This document shows positions 12,473-20,643 of a DNA stretch of 62,292 nt, one piece after another. The position numbers and the translations under genes are program-made. Numbering within the stretch: the stretch's first letter is position 1; the number at the start of each line of letters is the position of its first letter. The stretch spans positions 516,588 to 578,879 of the forward strand of contig BFEA01000540.1 of the NCBI GenBank assembly GCA_003427395.1, in the 5' to 3' direction. The notes under the pieces were generated by a model. That model had not been told where the DNA came from and made no database searches. It saw only the letters and a program-made list of their open reading frames with translations. The DNA comes from Chara braunii (taxonomy: Eukaryota; Streptophyta; Charophyceae; Charales; Characeae).

Positions 12473-13723
12473 CTGTTCCTCTCTCTTGCTCTGTGGTTCT
12501 GTCTGTCTGTCTGTCTGTCACTGCAGCTCGCTTGAAAGTAATGACGAACTATCACAGGCAGCGTTTGGAGGGAGTTGTTAGAGTGGCTCCAGGTATTGTC
12601 AATGAATGGGGCCGCATTTACGCCTCTGTTCAGTCCGTTCGTACCCAGGACGTCAATGCCTGTGAATGCTCCATAAGCGTAAGGTCTGAGCTTAATGACG
12701 ACGACTGACATTTATTGTCTGCATGCAGGTGCGGCATTCAACCTTGTGTGTGACCGAAAGGGTGAGGAAATGCTGAACAAGATTGAGGACCATTTCGATC
12801 GAAGGATGGACGAGGTAAAGTCTCGTTGCTATTCTCCATCTCTTTAGCAGCAACGTTCTGAACCTCAGCATAGTCTGGGACCACGGGGCTGCACCATTCA
12901 CCATAGCTGAGGGAACGTGAGAGATGCGTCTCTTTGGTCTCTACTTAACTGTGCCATATGCATTCTATTCACCATAGCTGAGAGAAGGTTAAGCAGAGAC
13001 CAAAGAGAAGCTTCTCTCAAGGTTAAGGAGAGACCAAAGAGAAGCTTCTCTCACGTTCCCATGGTTAGAGATGCTTTGCTTCTCTTTGGTCTCTACTTAA
13101 CTGTGGCATATCCATTCTATCTGTTGCAATATACAAAGGACATATATATAGGTATATATGTAATGTTATTTATCCAGACTCCTTAGTTTTCCTTTTGTCT
13201 TCCTTTGCTTCGTCTTCTTTTTCCTTCTTTCCTGTCCGCTTATCCCCTCGCCATGTACTCTGCCGCTTTTTCACAGCGTACAAGTGGGCCGTTGTGGTAC
13301 AGGGGGCACAGTGAAAGGGTGTAGCTAAAAGAAGAGATGGCAAAAGAAGGAAACAGTGGGGAAAGAGAAGGAAGAACTGTATACAAAGAGGCAAAGAGAA
13401 CGCGGTTTCAGTGTGCTCTTCATGTTTGCCGCGTGTGATGAACTTCTTGTCGTTTGTTTCGCAAAGTGCTTTCTTTGTGTTCATACTACTTCATAGATAT
13501 CTAACAATATGTTGAAAAAGAGAAGAGAAAATAAAAGTGCATTCTTTGAGTTCATACTACTTATAGATATCTAACAATATGTAAAGAAACTAAAAAAATA
13601 AAAAAACATACTTGTGGCGCATAGGTGAAGTGCGCTGCGCAGTATGCTGCCCGGTGCGCAGTGCGCCAATCCCAGGTGCGCGCGCAAAAAAATAACAAGA
13701 AAAAAAAAACTGTGTATACACGC

Positions 13724-13771
<48 letters not shown>

Positions 13772-13923
13772 ACAGAACCCTTTCACATCAGTCAGACAAC
13801 CCCTGCCTGTACTTTGTGGCGCGTAGGTGAAGTGCGCTGCACGGTGCGAAGTGCGCAAATCCCAGGTGCGCGCACCAAAAAAAAAAAACAAGAAAAAAAA
13901 AACCGTGATGTGTGTATACACGC

Positions 13924-13983
<60 letters not shown>

Positions 13984-14666
13984 ACAGAGCCCTTTCACAT
14001 TATTCAGACAACCCCTGCCGGTACTTCAAAAGGTCCCTGCCAAAAAATGGCAAGGGGCCCTTCGGCAGGAATGAGGTGGTCATTGGAAGGGTCGCCACTG
14101 GACTCGTAGTAAGGAGGGAGTGAGTAGGCCAGTTACATATAGTGTAGCTTTGATTTCAGGTCCGTGTTTCAGCAGTTATGGGTTACCGACTTACTAACTG
14201 GGCATGTGATTTTGAGGGCTTCACTCCACTACTCACCAAATGTGCAAAACTAGAATGAATCTTCTCCTAGAAACTGGAACCATACAGGCCATACGTTTTT
14301 TCTTTTCTGCAAGTGCTGATGAGTGGAGCCAGGCCCTTAGGGCCACTGCACGCAAGAAAAAGGGGAAAAAAAAAACGAGACAACTCCTGGAGTGTTTGCG
14401 GTAAGTTCGTAACCCATAACTCTTGGAACACAGACCTGAATCCGAATCCGGGATATATTGCTGGCGTGATCGTGGTCTTCAAGCAGTCCAATGCACATCC
14501 TTCCAAAGGTTACGGAAACCCTGCTAATTGCTTGCAGGGTACTTTTTGGAAAGGAGAATCAAACCAACTAGAAGTACGATGAGGCCCCAAAATATTCTCT
14601 TTCTGTGTACTTACCTCCCTTTTTAAAAGGGAGGGACACTTATGGGCACGACGACCTACCGTTTCT

Positions 14667-14709
<43 letters not shown>

Positions 14710-16411
14710 CTAAATGTGCCGCATCACGTGTGCGCATGTGTGGCGCACGTGCGCTCATGTGCGGCGCACGTGCGCAACTTGCGCGCACATGATGCGCCGC
14801 AACTATGATGTTAAAAAACAATAAACTAACAATATATATTAAAAAACAATAAACTAACAATATGTATCTACTGTCTACGACGTTCTCCAAACTCGCATAC
14901 ATCTCCTCTTCGCAGCATTCTCGGAGTCACAGCACGATGCAATTTTTTTGTTCTCCCAAATGCTCGGCACTGCTCGCCCTTGTCTGACAGTTTGTGTCGT
15001 TCGTGGAATGGCCTCCTCACAAACCATTGGCCAGTGCGACGATCACTTCTCCATATCTCGTCACAGCTTTCCAAGAAGTGGTTTCTGCTCTTTTATAAGC
15101 AAAACACTGAGCTCTGTCAACAGGTTGGTGTTGGGCGGTGCTGGATTTCTTGGAGTGCCGATGAAGAGGGGCGCTACGCGCTTGACCTAAAAAACAATGT
15201 GTGCCCCCATTATCGCCTCTCTCCTCCGAGTCTTCACGCTGTTGAATTTTTTTTTTTTCATTCTTTTTCTTCTTTTTTTTTTTATGAAGGGCAACGACCT
15301 ATAGATATCATCCTTCAACTGACCGGCCGCAGACAGTTTCAAATGATTCTTAATTTTAATATTTTATTCACTTCATCTGAAGGTATCTGGACTCGAACTC
15401 AAGTCTGTATTTCAACAGTTCAGGGGGTGTACCAACTGTGAGCTAGGCCAGCTGTTGATTTTTTTACCACATTGCACACCAACCTTCCTCGTGTCGTCAA
15501 AAAACCTGGTTGACGAAGCCCATGCAGCAAAAAGCCTGTGGTCGACGAAGCCCATGCAGCAAAAAGCCTGTGGTCGACGAAGCCCATGCAGCAAAAGCCT
15601 GTGGTCGACGGAGCCCATGCTTAAACCACCAGCACTTGGCCCATACATCGGCCGCGGGCCGTTGCCGTTAACGCTACGCAAAGTTTGGGCTTCGGGGTAC
15701 CGGACTTCAATGGCTGGAAACGGCAGCCAAAAAAAGTTGAAACGGAACCCCGGCGCTTCGGCAAATATTGGCGCGCAGGGGGATTCCAGGCTCGGCAACG
15801 ATAGCTGGGCCAAGTACTGGTGGTTTAATGCCGTTCGACATACTGGTGCTTCAATTCCATGTTCAGCTTACCTGTTCCGGGGACCTCGTTGCTCCAGTCC
15901 TTCCGGGCAATGCCCTGAACATGGTGATTTGAGGACCTCTTTGCTCCAGTCGTTGTTGTGGCCAATGGACAGCCGGTTCCGGGGGGCGCAGACGGAGACA
16001 CCCTTTCCACTTTTTCTCAGATTCACCAACGTTGCTTTGCTGTAGAGAACACTTACGGGTACGCTGAAGATGGCATGCATCGGAAAGGTATTGGGCCTCT
16101 CACTTCACTACCTACTCACCGAATGCGCAAAATGAAGATGGAAAGATACCTGCAAGCATGCTAGAGCATGGAAAGATACACCGCCATGCCATATTTTGTG
16201 GTTTGTGCATGTCGGGAGTAGTGAAGCGAGGCCCATTGTTGTGACCAGGTTTGTGGCATCTTGCCTGGAACGAGTGCCTGTGGCGGAAAAAAAACGGTTG
16301 TGTGCTTAATCTACGACTTGTACCTTGTACCTGGGATTCATCTGTGTGCAGGTTAAATATGACGATGAGGATGCGTTTGAGAGAGTATTGAAGGAGGCAG
16401 GCCTTGCTTAG
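1322..16411 (+). CDS. DBP5: DBP5/DDX19/LOS4-type DEAD-box RNA helicase, spliced, 5' partial
   Basis: Nine exons with GT-AG borders join into 315 codons plus stop in one frame (exon lengths 225, 141, 54, 125, 100, 48, 109, 86, 60). Motifs in order: GTPGTL, motif II FDEADHM, motif III SAT, motif IV IIFVRT, motif [11 protein letters not shown], motif [12 protein letters not shown], then a conserved tail ending in EAGLA. Exon 7 wording ([22 protein letters not shown]) matches plant LOS4/DBP5 more than animal DDX19. The family is an ATPase that remodels mRNPs at the cytoplasmic face of the nuclear pore during mRNA export. Usual length is about 480-500 residues, so roughly 170 N-terminal residues (Q motif, Walker A, PTREL) are upstream of the window. 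No lesion is seen in the exons, so it is probably functional. Introns total about 14.1 kb and are full of repeats. Family assignment is firm; exact borders are from reading splice sites, not from transcripts. Confidence 0.93.
1547..2472 (+). other. Helicase intron 1
   Basis: Contains a short hairpin at 1841-1882 (17-bp arms CAGCTGCACCGAACTCA), AACTG-rich sequence at 1925-1981, and a GT then GA then GT then GA tract (2120-2296) with an undetermined base at 2211. Confidence 0.7.
2120..2296. repeat. Compound (GT)n(GA)n microsatellite
   Basis: Two GT blocks each followed by a GA block, with one N at the join (2211). The duplicated block pattern may be an assembly join. Confidence 0.9.
2473..2613 (+). 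CDS. DBP5: DBP5-like helicase exon (motif III)
   Basis: The acceptor is TGATGCAG|GAAGGT and the donor is GAG|GTGATT. Encodes 47 residues, [11 protein letters not shown] through [10 protein letters not shown], containing the SAT motif (LLFSATFSE) that couples ATP hydrolysis to RNA unwinding. Phase 0 on both sides. Confidence 0.92.
3260..3317. repeat. (AG)n microsatellite
   Basis: Pure AG tract in intron 2, close upstream of the 54-bp exon at 3379. Confidence 0.95.
3379..3432 (+). CDS. DBP5: DBP5-like helicase exon (inter-domain linker)
   Basis: An 18-codon exon reading [18 protein letters not shown], between acceptor TGACAG and donor GTGAGT. The wording matches the plant family linker between the two RecA domains (FVKREDLALDSVKQYKV type). 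Phase 0. Confidence 0.92.
3433..4823 (+). other. Helicase intron 3
   Basis: GT tracts at 4140-4199 and 4381-4408. Positions 4248-4280 hold a sequence near GTTTCATCGGACTTTCACC plus ACTCATCAGGA that recurs at the right end of the fold-back element at 43790. No other gene seen. Confidence 0.65.
4140..4199. repeat. (TG)n microsatellite
   Basis: About 30 TG units in intron 3. Confidence 0.95.
4824..4948 (+). CDS. DBP5: DBP5-like helicase exon (motif IV)
   Basis: I chose the acceptor TTGACAG|AGG because it continues YRV into [19 protein letters not shown] without a break, matching the CP...I.V(I/L) start of RecA domain 2. The exon contains motif IV IIFVRT and ends FLHT plus two bases (phase 2) at donor AG|GTACC. 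Confidence 0.9.
5672..5857. mobile_element. MITE family B-like element (AAACCACCAGTAC ends)
   Basis: Ends AAACCACCAGTAC and GTACTGGTGGTTT are inverted. The interior differs from the two 207-bp family B copies but shares a GGCGGCGCCAGCC-type block. Confidence 0.6.
6165..6253. mobile_element. MITE family A, half copy
   Basis: Left arm CTACCGTCTTCACCTGAAT and centre are present; the right arm is lost after about 6245. Lies in helicase intron 4. Confidence 0.6.
6497..6596 (+). CDS. DBP5: DBP5-like helicase exon
   Basis: Acceptor TGTTCAG|T completes the split Ser/Arg codon. It reads [16 protein letters not shown] and continues to EYRSGETK before GTATGC. It corresponds to the TTIQG...ERDKIVKEF segment of the second RecA domain. 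Confidence 0.9.
7103..7149. repeat. (GA)n microsatellite
   Basis: Pure GA tract following a G-rich run in intron 5. Confidence 0.95.
8024..8141. mobile_element. Palindromic MITE family A, copy 4
   Basis: Runs from CTACCATCTTCGGTCGAAT to TTCGGGCGAAAACGGTAG, with arms complementary over most of their length. Confidence 0.75.
8158..8590. mobile_element. Inverted-repeat element with nested MITE
   Basis: The left arm near 8197-8232 (GAAAATCGACATACCAGTCT, CCGGAAAGTGACCTGG) is the reverse complement of the right arm near 8533-8577 (AGGTCGCTTTCCGGAGACTG). A near-perfect family A MITE (8258-8368) lies between the arms, so it inserted after this element. Confidence 0.65.
8258..8368. mobile_element. 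Palindromic MITE family A, best preserved copy
   Basis: 111 bp; left end CTACCGTCTTCACCCGAAT and right end the exact inverse. The arms are complementary across nearly the whole element, with a centre around GGTGCACTTTTCAG. No coding capacity. The flanking target-site duplication is not clear to me. Confidence 0.85.
8674..8823. repeat. Fold-back repeat
   Basis: GAACAAATGAAGATGGCACA-type units on the left are inverted relative to TGTGACATCTTTATTTGTTC on the right, with an ACATCATCG/CGATGATGTG theme. Forms an imperfect hairpin. Confidence 0.6.
8934..8981 (+). CDS. DBP5: DBP5-like helicase exon (motif V)
   Basis: A 16-codon exon, [16 protein letters not shown], with acceptor TTTTGCAG and donor GTAGGA. 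This is motif V with the family-typical ARGFDQ extension. Confidence 0.93.
9103..9345. repeat. Tandem repeat, three units
   Basis: The unit contains GTTCCGTGGGGAAGCTGCCT followed by an A run and CACATCTGTCCTGTCCTG. The first two units are nearly identical, and the third lacks the A run. A single N at 9202 sits inside. Confidence 0.8.
9823..9910 (+). mobile_element. tRNA-derived SINE head
   Basis: An A-box-like ATATCAGTTGGTCGTACTTGG is followed by GAAATACAGACCTGAGTTTGA. The same block in inverse orientation is at 15377 and 40841, where the B box (GAGTTCGAACTCC type) is better kept. Confidence 0.5.
10805..10980. repeat. Compound simple repeat (TCTA, AT, T, CT)
   Basis: ATCTATCTATCT occurs twice with an AT tract between, then about 43 T and a CT tract ending near 10979. 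Confidence 0.9.
11427..11581. mobile_element. MITE family A, degenerate copy
   Basis: The CCGTCTTCCACCGAATATAG left end and CATCTTACGGCAAGATGGTAG right end are recognisable, but the arms are diverged and lengthened. Confidence 0.45.
12109..12217 (+). CDS. DBP5: DBP5-like helicase exon (motif VI)
   Basis: Acceptor TTTGCCAG|GTT and donor AAAAG|GTATGC, phase 1 at the end. Carries motif [15 protein letters not shown] with the arginine finger. A long TC microsatellite with an assembly gap begins 25 bases after the donor. Confidence 0.94.
12243..12470. repeat. (TC)n microsatellite with 45-base gap
   Basis: TC on both sides of N bases 12337-12381, in intron 7. The real length is unknown. Confidence 0.95.
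12729..12814 (+). CDS. DBP5: DBP5-like helicase exon
   Basis: Acceptor CATGCAG|GTGCG completes the split Gly codon. Reads [19 protein letters not shown] through RRMDE before GTAAAG. Matches the post-motif VI strand and helix of the family. Confidence 0.9.
12908..13125. repeat. Nested direct and inverted repeats
   Basis: TCTCTTTGGTCTCTACTTAA occurs at 12929 and 13081 (direct copies about 45 bp long), with its reverse complement twice between them (near 12985 and 13020). The whole block can fold into a cruciform. Confidence 0.75.
13611..14022. repeat. Two-unit tandem duplication (about 200 bp) with (AG)n
   Basis: Units 13611-13811 and 13812-14022 share TTGTGGCGC, AATCCCAGGTGCGCGC, an A-rich spacer, TGTATACACGC, an AG tract and CACAGA.CCCTTTCACAT. 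The two AG tracts differ in length. Confidence 0.85.
14214..14341. mobile_element. MITE family C, copy
   Basis: Ends resemble GGGCTTCACTCCACTACTC and GAGTGGAGCCAGGCCC. The interior ATGTGCAAAACTAGAATGAA and ATCTTCTCCTAGAA match the copy at 28882. Confidence 0.6.
15377..15450 (-). mobile_element. tRNA-derived SINE head
   Basis: Read on the minus strand: A-box-like TAGCTCACAGTTGGTACA and B-box-like GAGTTCGAGTCC with a tRNA-like spacing. Not a functional tRNA because no acceptor stem is evident. Confidence 0.55.
15621..15828. mobile_element. MITE family B, copy 1 (208 bp)
   Basis: Ends TTAAACCACCAGCACTTGG and CCAAGTACTGGTGGTTTAA are inverted. The interior (GCTACGCAAAGTTTGGGCTT, GGCGCGCAGGGGGATTCCAG) aligns along its length with 51799-52005. 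Confidence 0.85.
16093..16235. mobile_element. MITE family C, copy
   Basis: GGGCCTCTCACTTCACTAC at the left and GTAGTGAAGCGAGGCCC at the right are inverted. The interior GAAAGATACACCGCCATG is shared with the 28882 copy. It ends 117 bases before the last helicase exon. Confidence 0.65.
16352..16411 (+). CDS. DBP5: DBP5-like helicase, last exon and stop
   Basis: Acceptor GTGTGCAG|GTT; 19 codons ending VLKEAGLA then TAG. Plant LOS4 ends with the same EAG(L/I)L-type tail. The preceding intron is 3.5 kb. The 3' UTR must start at 16412; I see no certain poly(A) signal. Confidence 0.9.
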   Translation, partial: VKYDDEDAFERVLKEAGLA

Positions 16412-16618
16412 GAAGGGAAGGGACTCTTCGCTGCTCTTGCCTGTGAGGTGCATCCCCAGAAGAAGTGTGAATGCACTCTGGTCATAACTCTCTGTATGAA
16501 CAAATAATGGAACTGCAATAAGTGTTCATGCAGACAGTCCAGCAGTAGGGGGGGGGCAGAGAAGGGGAGAGAGAGAGAGAGAGAGAGAGAGAACGTGTCC
16601 GGAGCCGTCTTGAAGTGG

Positions 16619-16642
16619 GGGGGGGGGGGGGGGGGGGGGGGG
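16619..16642. repeat. G run
   Basis: About 24 consecutive G between GA-rich flanks. Confidence 0.9.
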
Positions 16643-17695
16643 AGGGAGGGAGAGAGAGAAACGTCAGTATCAATAACAGGCTCAGCATCTTTCAGCCTGT
16701 TCCCAAGTAGTCTTCTTACTCTACCATGCCTCAGAGAGAGAGAGAGAGAGCATCTTTCAGTCTGTTCCCAAGTAGTCTTCTTACTCTACGCTGCCACAGA
16801 GAGAGAGAGAGAGAGAGAGAGAGGTGGATGTGTTGGGAGCTGGCTTGACGTCCAGCTCCACAGAACTATGTAGATGAAGGGAATATCGTCCCCATAGCTA
16901 GGAGAGGGTATGGTTGCATTTTCTCCTTGCCACGCCATATTATTTGCGGTAGCCAAACATGTTTTTTTTTAGAACTGTGCATAGTTTCTGCCGTTGAGAT
17001 AGGGGATTTCTTCTGATTGAAATCTGTGTCTAGGTTCTGCTGTTCAGGTAATTTCTTCACATCGAATTTTTGCAGCGCAGCTTTTTGTCGAATGTGTCAA
17101 AAGACTTTTCTGGTAGTCGAGAGTGTTTTCTGTACGGCAAGATGTGTCTGTCTTCCAGCTATGCGAGTCCGGAACCGCAATCGGTTGGAAATGGTGATCA
17201 AAAGTCGTTTTTTAGGGGTTCTTCCAGCTAGAAGTATTTGAATCTGCGCATCGATGAACCTGGACGTGCGGTCTGTTCATGTGTCTGTTTGTTGGTCTGT
17301 ACTCCTTTTTTGCTGCATAGATATCTGTCTGTCTGCCCTGTCTAGAAAGATGTGTCTGTCTGTCTGTCCGTCTGCCTGTCTGTCTGCCTTCCTGTCTACT
17401 GTGTGTTTATCCACCCTTTGTCTGCTTGTTTGTCTGCTTGTTTATCTTAATTTTTAATGCGTTTGTCGGCGCGGTCGTCTATGTCGTGAGTGACTCAGCT
17501 TTCGTAGTTACTGTTCTTCTGCCCTCCCTCCCCCCCCGCGGCCCCCTCCCCTCTCTCCCCCCGCTCTCCTCCCCCCCTCTCTGAAGCATGGCTAGTGCTG
17601 GTATCTTCCTTTTGTAGTAATAATGCTGGACTTCGCAGGTGGGTAGCGCAGGTGCACGAGTGCATGCTTCCTTGGTAGAAGTGGTTCGTTTTTAA

Positions 17696-17988
17696 GTGCT
17701 GCGTAACATGTCTTTTATGCAGTTTTTGTTTTCCTTTTCTTTTCCTTCCCTTTTCTTTTCTTTTCTTTTCTTTTCTTTTCTTTTCTTGTCTTTTCTTGTC
17801 TTTTCTTGTCTTTTCTTGTCTTTTCCTTTCTTTTCTTTTTCTTTTTTGTTACATATGTGTATGCACGTTTTTTGGGGGTGGATGCATATATGGGAGTAGA
17901 GATTCATACACACCCGTAAGATTACGGGGTGTAGCAGTAGGCGTACGGAGTCGGCCGTAACTTTCAGTTTAGATATGCTTACGGGGTG
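17696..17988 (+). repeat. Dispersed repeat, copy 1
   Basis: Begins CTGCGTAACATGTCTTTTAT, then a pyrimidine tract, TTTTTTGGGGGTG, GTAAGATTACGGGGTG and CGTACGGAGTCGGCC. The same order recurs at 20191-20443, with pyrimidine tracts of different length. Confidence 0.8.
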
Positions 17989-18059
17989 CTGTGCTGTGTA
18001 ACTGTATGTCCGATTTTAGATTCAACGCGTAGGACGGGTATAAACGGGCTAAAAGTAAT

Positions 18060-18060
<1 letters not shown>

Positions 18061-18106
<46 letters not shown>
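18061..18106. repeat. 46-base C run
   Basis: Uninterrupted C on the + strand; followed by GGGAAAAAAAGGGG. Confidence 0.95.
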
Positions 18107-18108
<2 letters not shown>

Positions 18109-18339
18109 GAAAAAAAAGGGGTTGTAGGTCTTTTCGAGGACCACAACCCTTTATTTTTATTTTTATTTTTTTGATGTTTGAATATATTTTTAAAAAATCG
18201 AAAACATAAACACAAAAAATATAAAAAGAAAATGCACTTGTTGGCAGATTTGGGTCTCGGTTGTTTCCCCTGTTTGTTTGTTCTCTCTTGTACTGCATCT
18301 TCCCAGCTGTTTTCTCTTTGTACGCCCAAGTAACGAAAT

Positions 18340-18451
18340 CTACAGTCCTCCCCTGAATACAACGTACGGTCATTATAGCAGAATTTAGACTGAAAGAATG
18401 GACCAAATTCGGCTATAATGACCGTGGGTTGTATTCGGGGGAAGACTGTAG
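18340..18451. mobile_element. Palindromic MITE family A, copy (18.3 kb)
   Basis: 112 bp from CTACAGTCCTCCCCTGAAT to ATTCGGGGGAAGACTGTAG. It is close to the copy at 141 (ACAACGTACGGTCATT) and so represents the same subfamily. Confidence 0.85.
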
Positions 18452-18555
18452 AACGGACTAAAAGAAAAGAACAGAAGAAAAATAAACGTATCGACTTTTT
18501 AAAAATAGTAGAAGCAAAACGCACTTACCTTTTCTTCGAGAGCTGTGGAGACTGA

Positions 18556-18702
18556 CGGTCTTGCTCCACTACTGACCAACCTTTGCTCCGTATGTGCAAC
18601 ATGAGCATGAATCTTCTGGTAGAACATAGGTAGATACACTGCTAGTATGTTAAGAGCTTGAAATGCCCTTTTTCCTGGCTGCATGTGGGGTGGTACAGCC
18701 CT
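18556..18702. mobile_element. MITE family C, diverged copy
   Basis: GCTCCACTACTGACCAAC, GCATGAATCTTCTGGTAGAA and GGTAGATACACTGC match the family order. The right end GCATGTGGGGTGGTACAGCC is weaker. Confidence 0.4.
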
Positions 18703-18807
18703 CAGTCAGCCCTCAGTAGCTTGCTATTCGTTTTTTTTTAAGTTTTTTTTTGTTGTTTTTTTTTTCAAAATTTCTCCTGCGATAGAAAGAATCTGGGCTC
18801 CATCCAG

Positions 18808-19286
18808 CGTCCTAGCTCAATTGGTTAGGCATGCAAGTGGAAGTCAGGAGGCTGTGGGTTCAATGCACACGGCCGCCTGTGGCACTCTTGGTGCGATCCA
18901 ACTGAGATAGTCAGCTGGATCCTCCCAGTCGGTATCAGTAAGGTCTTCAGCCAACACGGGTGTGAGTGCGCGTGTGAGTGGTTTGCGTGGTGGTGTGTGG
19001 GAGAGTGTTGGCTTTGGACACTACCATCCAGAAGCCTGCCCATCCCCCCCTTCATATAAGACCTTTGCCAAGCGAACTGTGTAGAACATAAAGCATGCTT
19101 AGCCTACCCAAATGGCTGCGTCCTTGCGTTTGACGCGGTATAACAGTAGGGACAGGGGGTGCGCTGGGAGTATTAACGTGGGGATGGGTAGGGTAGGTGG
19201 CCTGTCCTGTCGGGACAACCATTGGCTGCTGCTACCAGCAATCACCGCGGGCCTGGTCCTTGGCCTCTACAACACCCTGGGCGTTC

Positions 19287-19314
<28 letters not shown>
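18808..19314 (+). mobile_element. tRNA-derived SINE with poly(A)
   Basis: A box TAGCTCAATTGGTTAGGC (18813) and B-box-like GGGTTCAATGC (18856) lie 43 bases apart, as in a tRNA promoter. The body runs to a 28-base A run at 19287-19314. The body boundary is uncertain and may include a second insertion after about 19100. Confidence 0.65.
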
Positions 19315-19317
<3 letters not shown>

Positions 19318-20190
19318 TCTTCTGCTAGAACGTGGAACAGGCCACCCTGGGCTGAAAAGGCCACCGTTGTCAGATTAGACACAAGATTGAATTTACCTGG
19401 GGGCTGGTTAGTCCGATGATAATACCTCAAGGCCATCGCCCTTTAAAAAACAAAACAAAACAAAAAAAAAAACGCTGCCATATGTTTTGTCTTTTGTGCA
19501 TGTGGTGAGTATAGAGGCGCTTAGGGCCACTGCACGCATTCCTAAGAAAAGAAAAACGAGAAAAAAAACAAAAAAGAAATATGAGCAAACAAAAAAAAAA
19601 ACGAGAAAACAAAAGAAAAACGAGAAACAGAAGAGAAACGAGAAAACAGAGAATTATTAGGGACCCATAACTGTGGTGCACAGAGTTCCACAGACCTGAA
19701 TTCGAATCCAGACTATATATTCTCGGCCCACGCAGTCAGTCTAGAAGTCTATTGTCCATCTCTGCTCCACGAGGGGTCCATGCTATTACGTAGGGCCCCT
19801 TCGGAAATGAGACTGGACGAATAGATTGGAGCATTTGTGGAAAAAAAAATAAAAAAATGACATGCACCCACATGCACATATATGTGCTCACAGTGTTGGG
19901 GTATGGGGTGGCCCCAACTTTTTTTCATCTTGCAGTTTGATTTTTGGAAGGGAGGGGGGCATGTTTGGTCACCCCACCCTGATAATAGGGGTTGATTTTT
20001 ATTTTATTTTATTCTTTCTGTGTATAGTGTTTGGGCGCGTAGGGCCATGTGCCCGAGACCCAATGTGCCCATCCCGTCTTTTTTGGATTCAACGGGAGAC
20101 CCCTGTTTTTCCATTAAACGGGATTCAACGGGGCCCGTGGGGCGATTCAACGGAATTTAACGGCCCCCGTTGCTCGTTGTTCGGACACAC
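19315..20190. other. Repeat-rich stretch without gene
   Basis: Contains C-family scraps (19318, 19480-19535), A-rich sequence, a SINE head (19655-19715: CATAACTGTGGTGCAC and CAGACCTGAATTCGAATCC) and ACGGGATTCAACGG-type short repeats (20070-20165). Confidence 0.55.
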
Positions 20191-20443
20191 AGCTGCGTAA
20201 CATGTCTTTTATGCAGTTTTTTTGTTTTTTCTTGTTCTTGTTTTTTTTCCTTTTCTTTGGCTTTTATTTCCTCGTCTTTTCTTTTCTTTTTTCGTTACGT
20301 AGGTGTATGCATGTTTTTTGGGGGTGCATGCACGTATGGGAGTGCGTGCATATCCAGACACACACTGTAAGATTACAGGGTGCAACTGTATGCGTACGGA
20401 GTCAGCCATAGCTTTCTGTCTAGATTATGCGTACGGGGTGCCG
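20191..20443 (+). repeat. Dispersed repeat, copy 2
   Basis: Aligns with 17696-17988: CTGCGTAACATGTCTTTTAT, GTTTTTTGGGGGTGCATG, GTAAGATTACAGGGTG, CGTACGGAGTCAGCC. Confidence 0.8.
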
Positions 20444-20557
20444 ATCTGTTTTGGACTCTGTATCCATACGCTTTGCTGTAATTGACTGACTTGACAGAGC
20501 AGAAATGAGGATCGTTGTTTGTGTCAACGGCCGACTCTGTTTTTGTAGGTGCCGATC

Positions 20558-20621
20558 TGTTTGTTTGTTTGTATTTTTTGTTTGTTTGTTTGTTTGTTTG
20601 TTTGTTTGTTTGTTTGTTTGT
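20558..20621. repeat. (TTTG)n microsatellite
   Basis: About 15 TTTG units with one interruption. Confidence 0.9.
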
Positions 20622-20643
20622 CGGGTTGTTGAGTTGGTTGGTT

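Larger units (their letters stand above)
12815..16351 (+). other. Helicase intron 8
   Basis: The largest intron (3.5 kb). Holds the palindromic block at 12908-13125, a 200-bp tandem duplication at 13611-14022, two family C MITEs, a T run (14669-14709), GC-rich palindromic GCGCACGTGCGC sequence at 14711-14800, a SINE head at 15377, a 36-bp repeat CCCATGCAGCAAAA-type at 15510-15620 and a 208-bp family B MITE. Confidence 0.65.
16412..18339. other. Downstream of helicase gene: no gene seen
   Basis: Holds the presumed 3' UTR start, GA and G runs (16566-16662), a duplicated CATCTTTCAG.CTGTTCCCAA block (16688-16830), TGTC-rich sequence (17318-17400), C-rich sequence (17521-17580), a TTTTC tract (17732-17846) and a 46-base C run. 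Confidence 0.6.
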
